Assembly (NCBI GenBank): GCA_030847615.1
Contig: JAUMIR010000004.1
Location: 73,501,001-73,565,000, forward strand
DNA from: Gambelia wislizenii
Lineage: Eukaryota > Chordata > Lepidosauria > Squamata > Crotaphytidae
Length of the DNA stretch: 64,000 nt
Direction of reading: 5' to 3'
The position numbers and the translations under genes are program-made. The notes below the pieces were generated by a model. That model was not told the DNA's origin. It made no database searches and saw only the letters and a list, made by a program, of their open reading frames with translations. Below, one piece after another: positions 44,393 to 56,665 of this stretch; position 1 is the first letter of the stretch; every line of letters begins with the position of its first letter.

Positions 44393-45547
44393 CAGGGGGC
44401 AGCAGCCCTGGTCTAGGGGCTGCCACTTTGACTAGCCTGATATAGAGGATTAGAGGGCTATCTGACACATTAGACAGAGGACTATGCAGGAACCTGTGGT
44501 TTGGGAGGCACCATCTCTGGGAGCACTCTTTGTTCCATGCGCCTAGCTCCCCTTTTCACACCTTCCCTCCAGTCTAGGGACTCAAGACTATAGGCCCCAG
44601 CGGGGCAAACAGGGATCCAAAATGTGCTCTGGTGCGTTCTGTAACTATTTAGAGTGGCAGCTGACCCAACAATTTGGAGTTATTCCCGTTCTCGACTTAT
44701 CAGTTAACTGCAGAGGATCTGCTTCATGGCCATGTGGCTTCCTCATTTTAGAAGACGGCTATGAATACCTGACAGTCAACCAATAATTCAGCCTGCATGG
44801 TGAGCAGTTGTTCAGTGGATCACCTGTACACCTGTATAAAATAAGACTATTGGCATAGTTAGGTAATGGGGAGATTAGCTAACATGTACTCCCTATAGGC
44901 ACTGTTGAGTCCATATGAATGCATGGATGCACCCTGTGTTAACAGAGAACTGCTTCCAGAATTTTATTTGATTACATCTGAGGAAGCACCTTCTTAGCCA
45001 TTTAAAGAACCCTCTAACGCCATGCCAACATTATCATCAACCTGTTGGCCGCCTGAGGGCATACCATATTGAATGATTGTTGACTTAGGAGTCAAGAAAC
45101 TAATAGAAGGACTTGGTAGGAGTAGCAGTGGAAGGAATTCCTCCAGGAAATATCTGTCAAAGTGAAACACCTGTCAAACAAATCTATGGGCCACCATTTA
45201 AATTAGTAGCTCCCTAAAAAGGGATCTGGACAATATGTTAAAGCTGAGCATGTGTGCTAGCAGAAGGCAAAGGGCAGCCACTAGCAGCTCCAGTAAATTG
45301 TACTCTTTCAGCCCTAGAGAGGGGACAGTGGGGAAAAAAGGGGTGCTCTCTGAACAATCTTAACAAGAGAGCCTAGTGGAAGGCACCTGGCCACACCCAC
45401 ACACTGACTAATCTTATAACAGTAGGGTGATCAAACCATCAAGCCCCCCCCCCTTTAGGGTTGAACTTTTATCCAGAGTATTGAAAAGTCTGCTGAATGG
45501 TAAGTCCATCACAAGGTATTCTTATTTAAAATGTAGCTATTTAGACT
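44393..45547 (-). pseudogene. Probable reverse transcriptase/RNase H remnant of the DIRS-like element
   Basis: The position between recombinase and gag-like region fits. On the minus strand near 44,690-44,730 the text reads EADPLQLTDKSRE, similar to the end of DIRS RNase H domains (ADxLSR followed by SREWEL). No other motif is convincing, and stops are dense. The domain call is tentative. Confidence 0.35.
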
Positions 45548-45707
45548 ATTTAGACAATGGACTCAAACTATAGGAAAAGAGGTTCCACCTAAACATTAGG
45601 AAGAACTTCCTGACAGTAAAAGCTTTTTGGAAGGGGAATACATTGCCTCAGCGTGCTTGCAGAAAGTGTGGGATGAGTCCTTCCTGAATCTTTGTTTGGG
45701 AAGAAAA

Positions 45708-45762
<55 letters not shown>

Positions 45763-45905
45763 CCTCGGAGTGTGGTGGAATCTCCTTTGGAGGTTTTTAA
45801 ACAGAGCCTGGATGGCCATCTGTCAGGAATGATTTGATTGTGCATTCCTGCATGGCAGGAGGTTGCACTAGATGGCCCTTGTGGTCTCTTCCAACTCTAT
45901 GATTC
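45548..45905 (+). mobile_element. CR1 3' end inserted in the DIRS-like element
   Basis: GACAATGGACTCAAACTATA, CCACCTAAACATTAGGAAGA, then (after a nested insertion at 45,650-45,760) GGAGTGTGGTGGAATCTCCT through CTTCCAACTCTATGATTCTA. It lies opposite to the host element and is itself split. Confidence 0.88.
45652..45760 (+). mobile_element. Short 3' end of the (AG)n-tailed LINE nested in CR1
   Basis: GCGTGCTTGCAGAAAGTGTG and AATCTTTGTTTGGGAAGAAA match 1770-1830 of the LINE at the window start, followed by about 22 AG units. The repeat TGCCTCAG (45,644-45,651) and TGCCTCGG (45,761-45,768) flanks it as a target duplication. The two copies together define the 3' end and the simple-repeat tail of this LINE family. 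Confidence 0.85.
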
Positions 45906-47574
45906 TAACAAGTACTTCTATGGTAAACTCCCTCAAGGCTACTCAGGATGTGTGCATGGGGAGGGAGGGGGACAACTCCTGAGCAGAATAAACCATTCTT
46001 ATAATTTTAAGGAACCAAAGAAGGGTGGAGGGGACTCTTTGCCCCTGAGTAGAAATTTCATAACCACTTCAAATTCTGAGGAGAACCTCTTCTTAGCAGA
46101 AAAGCTCTGTGTTTCTTAGTCTCGCCACTAGACAAGAAGCAATACTCTGAGGCAAGGAAGGAGGGGAGGAGACCTAGGGAACTGGAGCTCCTGTATTCCC
46201 TACTTGGAACTTGGCTGCCCCTTCCTCCCCACAAGAGGGACTGAACTGAAACCCGTAACCCATTATGCAGTGGTGTAAATCTGACCCAGTTAGGGATGAT
46301 TTTCTCAGAGGACCCTAGATGTCTGTAAGCACTGCAGATCCACTGAGTCACCAGTGGATAGGGGGAATGTTTCCCTTCTTGCTTGGGTCCAGCCTGAGTT
46401 TCCTCGCTCAATTAAACTTAAAACAAATCTGTGTTGCTGCAGCCTACTCTAGTACTGAAACTGAGAAGCTTTAACGCTGACACCAGTCATGAGAGAGGAG
46501 GTTGCACATGTGCTTATCCTTGCATCTTCTCTTCCCTGGCATGAACAGGGGAAGGGTGAGCAGAGACAGGGCGCCCATGGTGGAGAACAAACTGTTGTGC
46601 AGACCCCAGTTCATGGAATTACAATAATTATTAGACATGAGGTTAACTGCCACCCATTATAAAACTGAGCCCCTGCTGCTAGTGCTTGCGGGGGGTGCTT
46701 GTTTCATTGTCTGGAAAGCAACTAGCTACCAGCAAAGTATAAACAGCACTAGTCTGGGAAGGTAGCCAACTGTTAATTAGCTCACAGGAATGCAAACAGT
46801 CAAAGATTTAGTCCAGTAACACAGTCCAAAAGGGTCAGAGGCTTATGGCAATCAGTCAGCGTGGTCCAAAGCAGTCTGAGGGTCAACAGGAGCAGACAGC
46901 AGAGTAGTCGGGACAGTCCAAGGTCTAAGCACAAGTCAAGGTAACAGAAGTCAAGCTAACTGGAATCCAGGCACCATTCAGCAGGAAGCTTTCACCAGGA
47001 AGATCAGTTTATTTCTGACAAAGCCTCCATCACCTCTCCCAGCATATATAAAACAATTAAGGTCTTTCTTAACAAGCAGGTTTTTCTCTTAAAGTCTCAG
47101 AGACTTCCTTTCAGCTTCCTTTTGAGCTTGCTGCTGGGTATACGATGGTGGAGGTAAGTCCTTCTCTTCTTCTTTGTCCTTATATGAGTGGGCAGGTCTC
47201 TCTGCTGGGACTGATGCCAACCCACTCGGACCAGGCTCTTCCTCTGCTCAAGCCTCTAGGTTTGGCACAGGTGTTGATAAACATGTGTCAGAGTCCCTAG
47301 GGTCATTCCCTGCCATGTCCTCCTCTGACTCTATAGCATGACACTCATCTACTTGCCCAATCCAGAAAAGCTGCTTGCACAATATTTTCTGCCAGGCATC
47401 TAGGGAACACTCCTGGGTTGGGAACGCATAGGAGCTACTGCTGCTCATGAGTAGGAAGCTGCAGATTGCCTGTAGTTTAACCCTGACATTCTTAGGAAGA
47501 ACATAAAAACCTTTAAAACTGATGAGGTACTTCAAAGCTAGGGGTTTTGAAGCTTATGTTCTTAACCAGTCTAT
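45906..47574. other. Unclassified sequence inside the DIRS-like span
   Basis: No clear coding remnant. A minus frame at 46,058-46,411 (117 residues) has no domain. 46,680-47,480 has a composition and phrase structure (GTCCAAAAGGGTCAGAGG, GGGACAGTCCAAGGTCTAAG) suggesting another inserted repeat, partly like 28,830-28,940. It could also include diverged DIRS reverse transcriptase. Confidence 0.35.
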
Positions 47575-48905
47575 GTAAGTCCTTGGATGCACCAGTGCTA
47601 GCCTATCAGAGATTGGCTTGCTCCACTCCTACCTGCATGAGTGAGCTGAGAAGCACACTTCCAGGGAGTAGAAGAGAGATCTCCACCCCCCCTGAGGCAG
47701 GCTGTGTGCTGGGAGGGGGGAGCTCCAAAGGAAGGGGGGAAACCATGGGCCCTACCCACTCTCCTCAAAAGCCACAGGAAATTCTTCGGTTTCGGACAGG
47801 CTAAGGAATTGGGGGTGGAGGAAAACCTTCTCTCCCTCTTCCAATGAGCCATCTCATTTGCCCACCTCCAAGGAGGTGGTGCAGGAGGCTTTGTCTCACA
47901 CTCCTCCTCTGAGGAATGGACAGCAGAGGCCATGGTTCTCTGGTGGGGGCATGATGCCATGTGGCCAAGATGGAGGCTGTCCATGTTGGAGGAAGAGGCC
48001 TCCACCTCTTCCCATCTGTCCGTGGCATGAGAGTTCAGGAGTGATGCAACACGGTCCCAGGGGGGACAACACCATGCATTTCCCCAGCTACGAATGGGTC
48101 TGCCACCCCCCATAGGGGTCCTCTCTGCCATTAGGGAGGGGGGAGAGAGAGACGGATTGCCTGGTTTAGGAGTGGCATTCCTCTGAGAGAGGGCCCGCTC
48201 TGGTCTCCTTGGCTACCATTTCCTGGACCCAGGCCAAGAGATGACTCGGTGGTGGCATTGCCAGCCTTCTTGAGGGCCCATCGCTTGGGAGAGGGGGGGT
48301 GCACCTTGAACCTCCCCTCTCCCCTTTTTACTCCTCACATTCAAGGTTTGTGGTACCTGCGGCCCCTAATGCCACGGTTTCATGGGCTGCAAGCTCTCGG
48401 ACCCAAGCAGAGAGGTCCAAGGCAGCTCCCCCCCCAAGAATTTTCACTGTGGCCCCGAGGTCACTCAAGCATCCATTGTCTGCTCATGGTGTCTGGTCTG
48501 CACTCCCAAGCCCTAGCGGGTCAGGGTAATGCAGGATCCCTGGGCTGCGGTATGGGAGAGAGTTGGTTCCCATCTCCCCAGATCCAGGTGCCTCCACTGC
48601 AGGGGTGGCCTGTGTTGCTCCAGTGGCCGGACTTGCTCCTGTGCCAGGCAAGGGGAGCAAAGCCAGGAGGTTGCTGGGGTCAGCACTCCTCTGCCCCCCC
48701 CCTGACCCAGTGGATTGGGTTGGTGAGGGATCCCTGGGCTGCAGTCCTGGAGGGAGTTGGCTCCCACCTCCCCAGACCCAGGCGCCTCCACCGCGGGGGC
48801 AACCTGTGTTGCTCTGGTGGGTAGGCTTGATCCTGTGCAAGGCGAGGGATGTGAAGCCAAGGGGAAGAGATGATCACCCAAGTGTGAGAGAGAAATGGAG
48901 AAAGT
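47575..48905 (-). pseudogene. Gag-like region of the DIRS-like element
   Basis: Pro-, Ser- and Ala-rich open frames run on the minus strand (47,598-48,131, 48,484-48,840 and 48,513-49,232 in part), the last starting outside the element. Their location directly after the 5' terminal repeat fits the first ORF of DIRS elements, which encodes a poorly conserved structural protein. No zinc knuckle is seen. Frames also exist on the plus strand because of high GC. Function is inferred from position only. Confidence 0.5.
48534..48852. repeat. Tandem duplication within the gag-like region, period ~194 bp
   Basis: GGATCCCTGGGCTGC occurs at 48,534 and 48,728. About 125 bp after each copy match: CCCCAGATCCAGGTGCCTCC versus CCCCAGACCCAGGCGCCTCC, and TGTGTTGCTCCAGTGG versus TGTGTTGCTCTGGTGG. 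Confidence 0.85.
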
Positions 48906-48982
48906 AAGGTCTGGAATCGCCACATGGCTAAGGCTGGAGTGCTTGGCAAGACGTCCTCCTGGAGTGAAGGCAGGGAACAGAA

Positions 48983-49101
48983 CTGAAGAGGTTGGGCCTG
49001 CTCCTCCCCTCTTGGGGCCATCCAGAAGACCTTTCTTCATTTCTTCATGGGAGGAGCTAACCTGAGTGCTCAGGATGTTCTGAGCCCATCTACAGGGAAA
49101 A
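48983..49101 (-). repeat. DIRS-like 5' inverted terminal repeat
   Basis: Plus-strand TGAAGAGGTTGGGCCTGC, CATGGGAGGAGCTAACCTGA and TGCTCAGGATGTTCTGAGCC form the inverted partner of 42,885-43,022. Its outermost bases (ATCTACAGGGAAAAAA) pair with the first half of the internal complementary region. Confidence 0.82.
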
Positions 49102-49117
49102 AAATAAGTGCAATACA

Positions 49118-49118
<1 letters not shown>

Positions 49119-49155
<37 letters not shown>
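49119..49155. repeat. (AAT)n microsatellite
   Basis: About twelve AAT units just outside the DIRS-like 5' end. Confidence 0.9.
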
Positions 49156-52100
49156 ATAGTTACTGTTCTCCAACATAGTCTTTTATCATATATGCCATGA
49201 GAAATGCCTAATGCCAAAACTGGATTCAGCAAAGGAAGGCATACTTGAAATCATATTGCAAATATCTATTGACTAATGGACTGTACCAGAGAATCCAGAC
49301 TGGGGCTATTAATACAAGGATCTCTTGCAGTTGTCTCATGCATAGCATTGCCATAAGTGAAAGTCAACAAGATAGCACTTAACAAACAACACTATTAATG
49401 CTATAAATACATGTTAAATAAATATGTGTTTTAATAATTAAAAATATTATTTGCAGCTGGCTCTGATTAGTATAAGAACATAAACATATAAGGACGTCCT
49501 TTACTGGATCAGAGCACAGGCTTATCTAATTCAACATTCTGTTGGCGCAAGTGCCACTCTGGTAAAGATTTACTGCCCTTTTTTATTGGACAGGGTCACA
49601 CACATTCAGTAGCATGCAATCTTATTCTGACTGATGTTTGGCTTCTTTTGTCCATGAGCATCTGTCAGTCTACTTCACAGGGTTCTTGTGAAGATCAAAT
49701 GGGATAAATGGTGTAGACTGCTTTTGAGGACCATAGAGGAAGGTTGTCATGCAAGTGACAATCAGTCGAATGGCAATAATAAATGAGGATGGGGCAAGGG
49801 GAAGAATCGTATGTCCCCAATTTACACATTATTATCATAGTATTCATTCCAGTTATATTTAGTCTTTATATAAGCTCTGTTCACAAGTTTTTCCATTGAT
49901 ACATTAAACGTGTGAAGGCGTGGAACAGCACACCCTGCTTTGCTCTTGATACTGAGATGTCTGAAAAGTGTGCCTATATACATATAGTTGTACAGGCAGA
50001 GGCACTCTCTAAGATTGGGGAGCCTTGTGGGGGAAACAAGGGGAAATGCTTTCAGTTTGGAGCAGAAGTCAGAAGAAGTGCTTGGGACTATCCTTGAGGC
50101 CAGAACAAACCTGGACCTACTTGGTTATATTTTAGGCTTCTTAGAAGTCAGATATTGCTTTGTCTTCTAGGAGATTTTAATAAATAACAGTCAGTGAAGG
50201 TGAAGATGATGGTGATAATGACGATGATTAATTGAATGGCTGCATTTATATTCTGCCTCTTGCTCAATACGGGGACTCTATGTGGCTTTCTTGTTATTAT
50301 GGGCCTTCAGGTAGACTCCAGCTTTATGGCAGCCCTGATTAGTCCTCTGTTGTCTCACTTTTTGAGCTGCTTTTAAAATGTCCCAGTTTTGCTCTCTTCC
50401 TCTCACATTTTCCCACTTTGTCCACTACTTACTTCCTTTGGTCCAAACTGAGTTCAAAGTGCAAAAGTAGTTTGTATTCCATTAACTCAGAAGCGAGGAG
50501 AGGAGGGGTGGAATCTTGCCTTTCCCAGTTGGCACAGGCAAAAGCAAACTGCTGCAACCTTTCCTAGTTGTGTGTTTTCCTTCCTTAATAACTTTTACTA
50601 TCTTGACTACACTCTGATATTGCTTGGCCACACAGTTTTCACCTGTGATATGTTGGCAGGTATCCATGGTGCTGTGAGGATCTAGGGAATGAAACCTTCT
50701 TCCCAGTTACATTATGAAGTATACGTGGTTCAAAGGCTACCCATCCGTTCCAAAACCACAGCAATCACAGAGAAGCCAAGGGGAACAAACCTGCCTCTTC
50801 TGACTGTCCATCTTTAAAAGGCCTGTGCCATTTTACATTCCAGAGTTGACCCCAGAGAAAAAAACGAGGAGCCCCCAGCTATTCCTCCCCTTCTTCCATC
50901 TTTACTGTCCACAACCATTCAAGGAATATTGTTCAGCGTTGCAGAAAAAAAGCATCTCTGAAAATAGAAGCACCGGGCCGAGCCTGCCAGTGGCTGTGTG
51001 AGATAACGTCTACTTGCAAACACTGGTGCCTTTGTGTTGCTGTCACTGTCCCTATTGTTCAGGAGCCTATAGCCTCAGGGATATTGTTCGGGTCTTTTGT
51101 CTCAGCCTGGCTTCTTTTTGTTTGACTTTACTTACCATTTCATTCCTCTCTTTTGTGCTCAGGTTCCCTCCTTTGTCTCCTTCTCTCTCTTTCCTTTCTC
51201 TGTGGGATTTGTATTTAGCCATTGTTCCAAGCCCCTGGGGGGGGGGGCAGGAAACAATGTATCCAAAGGTTCTTTCACAGTTCCTTACCTATTCAGGTAG
51301 GGCTATTTGGGAGGGGCGGGGGAAGAGGCAGTACCAAAGCTCAAGGAGTGAAAGACCTACTCATTTTAGTCTGGGTTTGCTTTAGAAAACAACAGGAAAC
51401 CATGTGTCAGAAGAAACTTGAGTTTTGAAATCTAGCCAACCCAACACACTTCCTTACTCTCACCTCTGGCTTGGTTGAGTTGTTAACAATCAGAAACAGA
51501 ATTTCCAGATAACTTGGGTCTCCAAACAGAACACACAGAAAGTTTCTGGATGCTCACAACTTTTGGAGAAAAGAAATCTTGCGATCATTATTTTAACAGA
51601 CAGATGGGTAACTTTTTCATGAAAGTGAGGGGCATGTGATGCCAAGTGGCAGATCAGGGGAATGCAGGAGCATATATGGGTATACACACTTTCCCATAAC
51701 CAGGAATATGGAGGTTTAAATTTCCCTTCCCTTCAAATCTATGGATTGGATGAGGGCTGGTGAGCTGAGAGACAGACAAAGCTTCCCCCCTTCACATCCC
51801 CCTGGGCCAAAGTTAGCATCAACAAAACTGCTTTCACAGAATGATGAGGATTGCTCTGTTTCCCTGCTGTGATGAAGCATAGGCTAAATAGGAATTATAG
51901 TTGTAACTGCACTTAGATTCCACAAACCTGATGTAGGTTCCATGTTCTGTAGGCAGTTGCTCTTATGTTTCAGAATGTTCTGTAAAATGGGAATAATATA
52001 CAGTTTTCCTTTTCTTTTGCTTAGTGTCTTCCATTTCTAATGACTGGATTCTCCTTTCCTGTCTGCAATTTATTATGCATTTTGCACTGACTGAAACAAA

Positions 52101-52186
52101 ACCTGCTGCTTGGATAGACTTTGAATTTAATTGGTTTAAATTGCATCATTTTGATACTGATGTTTTCAGCTATTGATATATTCCTG
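49156..52186. other. No gene seen
   Basis: Three kilobases of mostly unique-looking DNA. 49,490-49,560 and 49,670-49,760 (TACTTCACAGGGTTCTTGTG) look like SINE tail relics, and 50,298-50,350 like a Sauria SINE tail fragment on the minus strand. Overlapping plus frames at 51,014-51,428 lie in a pyrimidine-rich stretch and have no motif. Confidence 0.45.
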
Positions 52187-52818
52187 GTTTAATAATAATA
52201 ATAATAATAATAATAAAATTTTATTTCTATCCCGCCCCTCTGCAACGCAATCAGGGCGGCTTACAATATAAAAACTCCATAGTCCCAGTACCCTAGCCCA
52301 CCCCCCTTAAAATAATATTAAACTATAAAAGATTAAAAACATACAGTAAATTAAAAATATATAAATTAGAAAAATATTAAAACATACAATAGTTAAAAAA
52401 AATGATTACAGCTCAGGGAGGACAACCGAGTCTTGGGCCGGGATAGTTATTCAGGAAAGGCCTGCCAGAAAAGATCCGTCTTGACAGCTTTTTTAAAGCC
52501 GTCTAAGGTGTTAATAAGACGGATCTCGTCCGGCAGGCCATTCCATAATCTGGGAGCAGCAGCGGAGAAGGCCCTCTGGGACGTCACCAACAGCCTTGTT
52601 TTCATAGGCTGTAACAGATTCCTCCCAGAGGACCGAAGTGCGCGGGGAGGGTCGTATGGAAGGAGGCGGTCCCGGAGATAAGTTGGACCCAAACCATGCA
52701 GGGCTTTAAAGGTTATAACCAACACCTTGTACTGTGCCCGGAAACGAACAGGCAGCCAGTGGAGAGCTTTTAGCACAGGTGTTATATGCTTTCTTCTGGA
52801 AACACCAGAAATCAACCA
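52187..52818 (-). mobile_element. L2-clade LINE 3' end
   Basis: Minus-strand copy of the family at 14,893, with an AAT-type tail at 52,190-52,214 and CTATCCCGCCCCTCTGCAAC just before it. It ends abruptly at about 52,818 (5' truncation). Compared with the longer copy it is only slightly diverged and keeps an open frame over 122 codons. Confidence 0.9.
52447..52815 (-). pseudogene. L2 LINE ORF2 C-terminal fragment
   Basis: The open frame begins MISGVSRRKHITPVLKALHW and continues through FKALHGLGPTYLRDRLLPYD and RAFSAAAPRLWNGLPDEIRL to the C-terminus. There are no catalytic residues in this part. It matches the last 120 residues of the copy at 15,141-15,869, so both derive from one family. Confidence 0.88.
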
Positions 52819-52984
52819 GAAAAATTAAAATTAGTCAATGAGGGTTTGGATAATAAAATTTAGATTTGTGAAAATGATCTTATTTATGAAAAAATATGTT
52901 TTCGATATGTTTGTTTCATAACATTTAAAATGACATTAGCAAATGAACATTTTTTCATATGCTTGCTTACTTGCTAATGCCAGT

Positions 52985-53162
52985 TTAAATATTTTTTTAA
53001 AAATTCCAAAAAGCAAACCTTAATTTTAATATTTTATATAAGGGACATCAGTTTTCTATACCATTTTATATAATGGGACTTGAGCATCCATGGATTTTGG
53101 TATCCATAGGTTGTGTGTGTATTCCTGGAAACTAAACTCCAGTGGATATTGAGAGCCCACTG
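52985..53162. mobile_element. Mariner/Tigger-type MITE relic, right half
   Basis: TTTATATAAGGGACATCAGT and ATAATGGGACTTGAGCATCC match the interior of the MITE at 5320. The right end reads AGAGCCCACTG followed by TA. The left end is lost. Confidence 0.68.
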
Positions 53163-53630
53163 TATATTGATTTGGTTACTGTTCTTGAGAGCCAGTTGGA
53201 GCATAATTTGGAAAACCACCATCTTTCTTGTCAACTGACTGTGCAGCCTCTCTCTCAAGAGAAAGCAGAAGGTGAGTTGTGTTTTGGGAGTCATTCTTGA
53301 ATCTTTATGGTGTTTTACTTTTTTGAAGGCTCTGTGGTGGCTTTTGTTTGTTTTTGGCCTGTGCTCTCCCTGAGCACATGGTCTGGTAGGGGGTGGGGAC
53401 TTCTCCTGAGCCACTGACTTGGGGGGGGGGGAGTCAGCAGCTACTAGCTCTATATAACTGCTGCCTCAGTCATTGGAACTCAGTTTCTGAGAGCCAGCAC
53501 CATGCACTTTGCAGTTCCTGCAGTCATATCAGTAAGAATTACAGTAGTATAGTCTAAAAAGGGTAAAAAAAAAAACTAAAAACAAAAAACAAAACACTGC
53601 AGGGTTGGAGGAAGAAGGAGCTGTTGTTGT

Positions 53631-54152
53631 TTGCTGCAATGTGTCTTCTTGCCAGAAAACCTCATTGACTGTATTTGCAGCAAGTGCAAGCCGGTGGCTC
53701 TCTTGGAAGAGAAAATTAACGCTCTGCAGCTACATATTGAGACTCTTCAACGCATCAGAGAACACAAGGACTTTTTGGACAGAACAGAGTGGGAATTGAT
53801 CCTACAGAACCAACTGGAAGAAACTGCCAATGAAAACGAAGAGGACATTAACACTGAAGGAGCACCCTGGAGAACAGTCACTGTCAGGAGCAGATCTTGC
53901 ACAAGGGATTTTGAACCACTCCAGCTAAGCAATTGCTTCCTACATCTTCCTGAGGACAACGGCGGTGAAAAGGTGCAAGCAGGAGACCAGCAGCAAGAAA
54001 AAATTGCATGTTGGGGGAGGAGCCAACTTAACCACCAACTGCAGCAAGAAGAAAAGAAAGATGCTGGTGGTATGGGATTCATTGCTCAGGGGTATAGAGG
54101 GAACAGTGTGCCAGTTAGACAAGATGAACTGAGAAATGTGCTTTCTTCCTAG
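53631..54152 (+). pseudogene. CR1 ORF1 protein, N-terminal part
   Basis: A 173-residue open frame. It starts with CICSKCKPVALLEEKINALQ, a cysteine pair followed by a coiled-coil-like heptad stretch, then LQRIREHKDFLDRTEWELI, typical of CR1 ORF1. In CR1 elements this protein binds RNA and the same polypeptide carries an esterase domain, which continues here in other frames. Confidence 0.8.
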
Positions 54153-54575
54153 TGCAGCTATCCAGGATGTCACTGACAAGTTGCCGAAGCTCATCAAGAA
54201 CACAAGAGCAGTACTTCTTTCTTCTTCTGATTCATGTGAGCACCAGCAACACTGCAAAAACACTTTTGAGCAGACCACCTTGGATTATGAATCCCTGGGC
54301 AGAAAAATAAAGAGTTTTGGGGCATAGGTGGTATTCTTGCCAGTTCTACCAGTGAAAGATAAAGGACCACACAGGGACAGGAAGATGCTGCAGGTGAATG
54401 ACTGGCTATACAGATGATGTCAACAGGAGAGGTTTGGATTCTAGGACCATTGTCTCTACTTCCTAAATGAAGGACTACTGGCTGCAGATGGTTTACACCT
54501 CATGAAGACAAGGAATAATGTCTTTGGCAAAAAGATGGCAAATCTGACCAAGTGGGCTTTAAACTAAATCCTTGG
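54136..54575 (+). pseudogene. CR1 ORF1 esterase-like (SGNH) segment
   Basis: Translated pieces in shifting frames include LDYESLGRKIKSFGA, PHRDRKMLQVNDWLYR and GLLAADGLHLMKTRNN. The DGLH near 54,486 fits the catalytic D-x-x-H block of SGNH hydrolases found in CR1 ORF1. The block with the serine is not clear. Frame breaks make it inactive. Confidence 0.6.
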
Positions 54576-54632
54576 GGGGTTGGAGATGATGGCTGAAACA
54601 TCTGTCCAGTAGCAAGCTCTAAACACAAGAAC

Positions 54633-55165
54633 ATGAATTCTAGAGGAGAACCTGAAGGTAAGGTTGGGAGCAACAGTAAAATTCACAGTAGAATAAAAGA
54701 TACCAACAAGCAATACTTTAGATGTCTATACACCAATGCTCAGAATTTGGGAATCAAACAAGACAAGCTTGAAATTCCTGTGCAGGAAGGTAAATATGAC
54801 TTTATAACAGAAACTTGATGGGATGACTCCCATGATTAGAATATAACAATTGAGGGTTTTAATCTGTTCAGAAAGAATAGATGGGGAAGGAAAGGATGGG
54901 AGCAGCATTATATGTCAAAGACAAATTTACTTGTACAGAAATCCATGAGAGTGATCAGACTAGACAAGTGGACAGCATTGGGTAAAATAAACGGAAGAAA
55001 AAATAAGAACAACATTGTGGTAGGAGTTTACTACAGACCACCAAACCAAGATGAGGTGGTGGATGATGCTTTTCTGAAACAAATCTCAGAAATCTCCAAG
55101 AAGCAAGAACTGGTAGTTATGGGGGATTTCAGTTATCATGATATCTGCTGCAAGACTTAGCTCTC
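54633..55165 (+). pseudogene. CR1 ORF2 endonuclease domain
   Basis: Pieces RCLYTNAQNLGIKQDKLE, GKYDFITET, NIVVGVYYRPPNQDEVVDDA and [14 protein letters not shown] follow the order of the APE-type endonuclease of CR1 ORF2. Interrupting stops lie near 54,818 and 54,840. The GDFN motif reads GDFS, a change at a conserved position. This enzyme would nick the target for reverse transcription. Confidence 0.78.
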
Positions 55166-56059
55166 CTAAGCATAGGCACTCCAACAAATCCCTGATGTGC
55201 TTTGCAGATAATTTCCCATTTCAAACGTTGGAGGAAGGAACAAGGTGGTCAGCAATCCTAGACTTGATTCTAACCAACTGGGAAGAGTTGGTCATTGGAA
55301 TCAAAGTAGTTGGCACTTTACAGTGAAGTGACCATGTAATGCTAGAATTCATCATTGTGGGACAGGCCAAAGAAGAGTATTGTCAAAAACAAACCTTGGA
55401 TTTCAGGAAACCTGATTTTATCAAGCTCAGGAAAATACTAGACAGAATCCCATGGCTAAAGATGCTAAAGGAAAAGGACACCCAGCATGTGTGGGTTTCA
55501 TGAAGAAGGAACTTCTAAAAGCACAATCACAAACAATTTCGTGGAAGAAGAAACATGGGAAAAATCTGAAAAAGCCAATGTGGATGAAGTGAAAAGAAAT
55601 GTATAACAAAAGGAAGGAAGGATTTCCAAGGGGAATACAAATGTCTAGCCCAAGCTTGCAGGAATATTGTAAGGAAAGCTAGAGCTCAAAATTAGGTGAG
55701 ACTGGCTAGGCAAACAAGGAACAACAAAAAGCAGTTTTCAAAAAAGGCAAAAAAAAGAAGATCCAGGAAACTACAGGGCAGTCACCCGAACCTCAGTACC
55801 AGGAAAAATATTAGAACAAATAATACAGGAGTCTGTTTGCAAGTATCTTGATGACAATACAGTGATTAGTAGGAGCCAGCATGGGTTTGTCAAGAAAAAA
55901 TCCTGCCAAACTAACCTTATATCTTTTTTTTTAAAAATCAGGTCTCTAGTTTAGTTGATGGTGTGAATGCTACGGATGTCATTTATCTGGATTTCAGCAA
56001 AGCATTTTATATGGTCCTCCATTATATTTTGATTAGCAAACTGACTAAATATGGAATAG

Positions 56060-56665
<606 letters not shown>

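Larger units (their letters stand above)
42850..49101 (-). mobile_element. DIRS-like tyrosine-recombinase retrotransposon, decayed
   Basis: An element of about 6.2 kb on the minus strand with DIRS architecture. It has inverted termini (42,885-43,022 and 48,983-49,100), an internal complementary region (43,224-43,316) that pairs with both outer ends, a tyrosine recombinase remnant (about 43,390-43,800) next to the 3' terminus and a gag-like region at the 5' end (about 47,600-48,905). The reverse transcriptase/RNase H part between is barely recognisable. CR1 and other insertions lie inside. DIRS elements integrate with a recombinase instead of an endonuclease and make no target duplication; none is seen here. 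This copy cannot be active. Confidence 0.8.

Noticed and set aside
47598..49232. Host Pro-rich protein genes on either strand
   Set aside because: The region lies between the DIRS-like terminal repeats. Frames exist on both strands and include a 194-bp tandem duplication. A gag-like remnant explains it better.
51014..51428. 123-residue plus-strand open frame
   Set aside because: Pyrimidine-rich low-complexity DNA gives Leu/Ser/Phe-rich text, with competing frames on the same strand and no motif.
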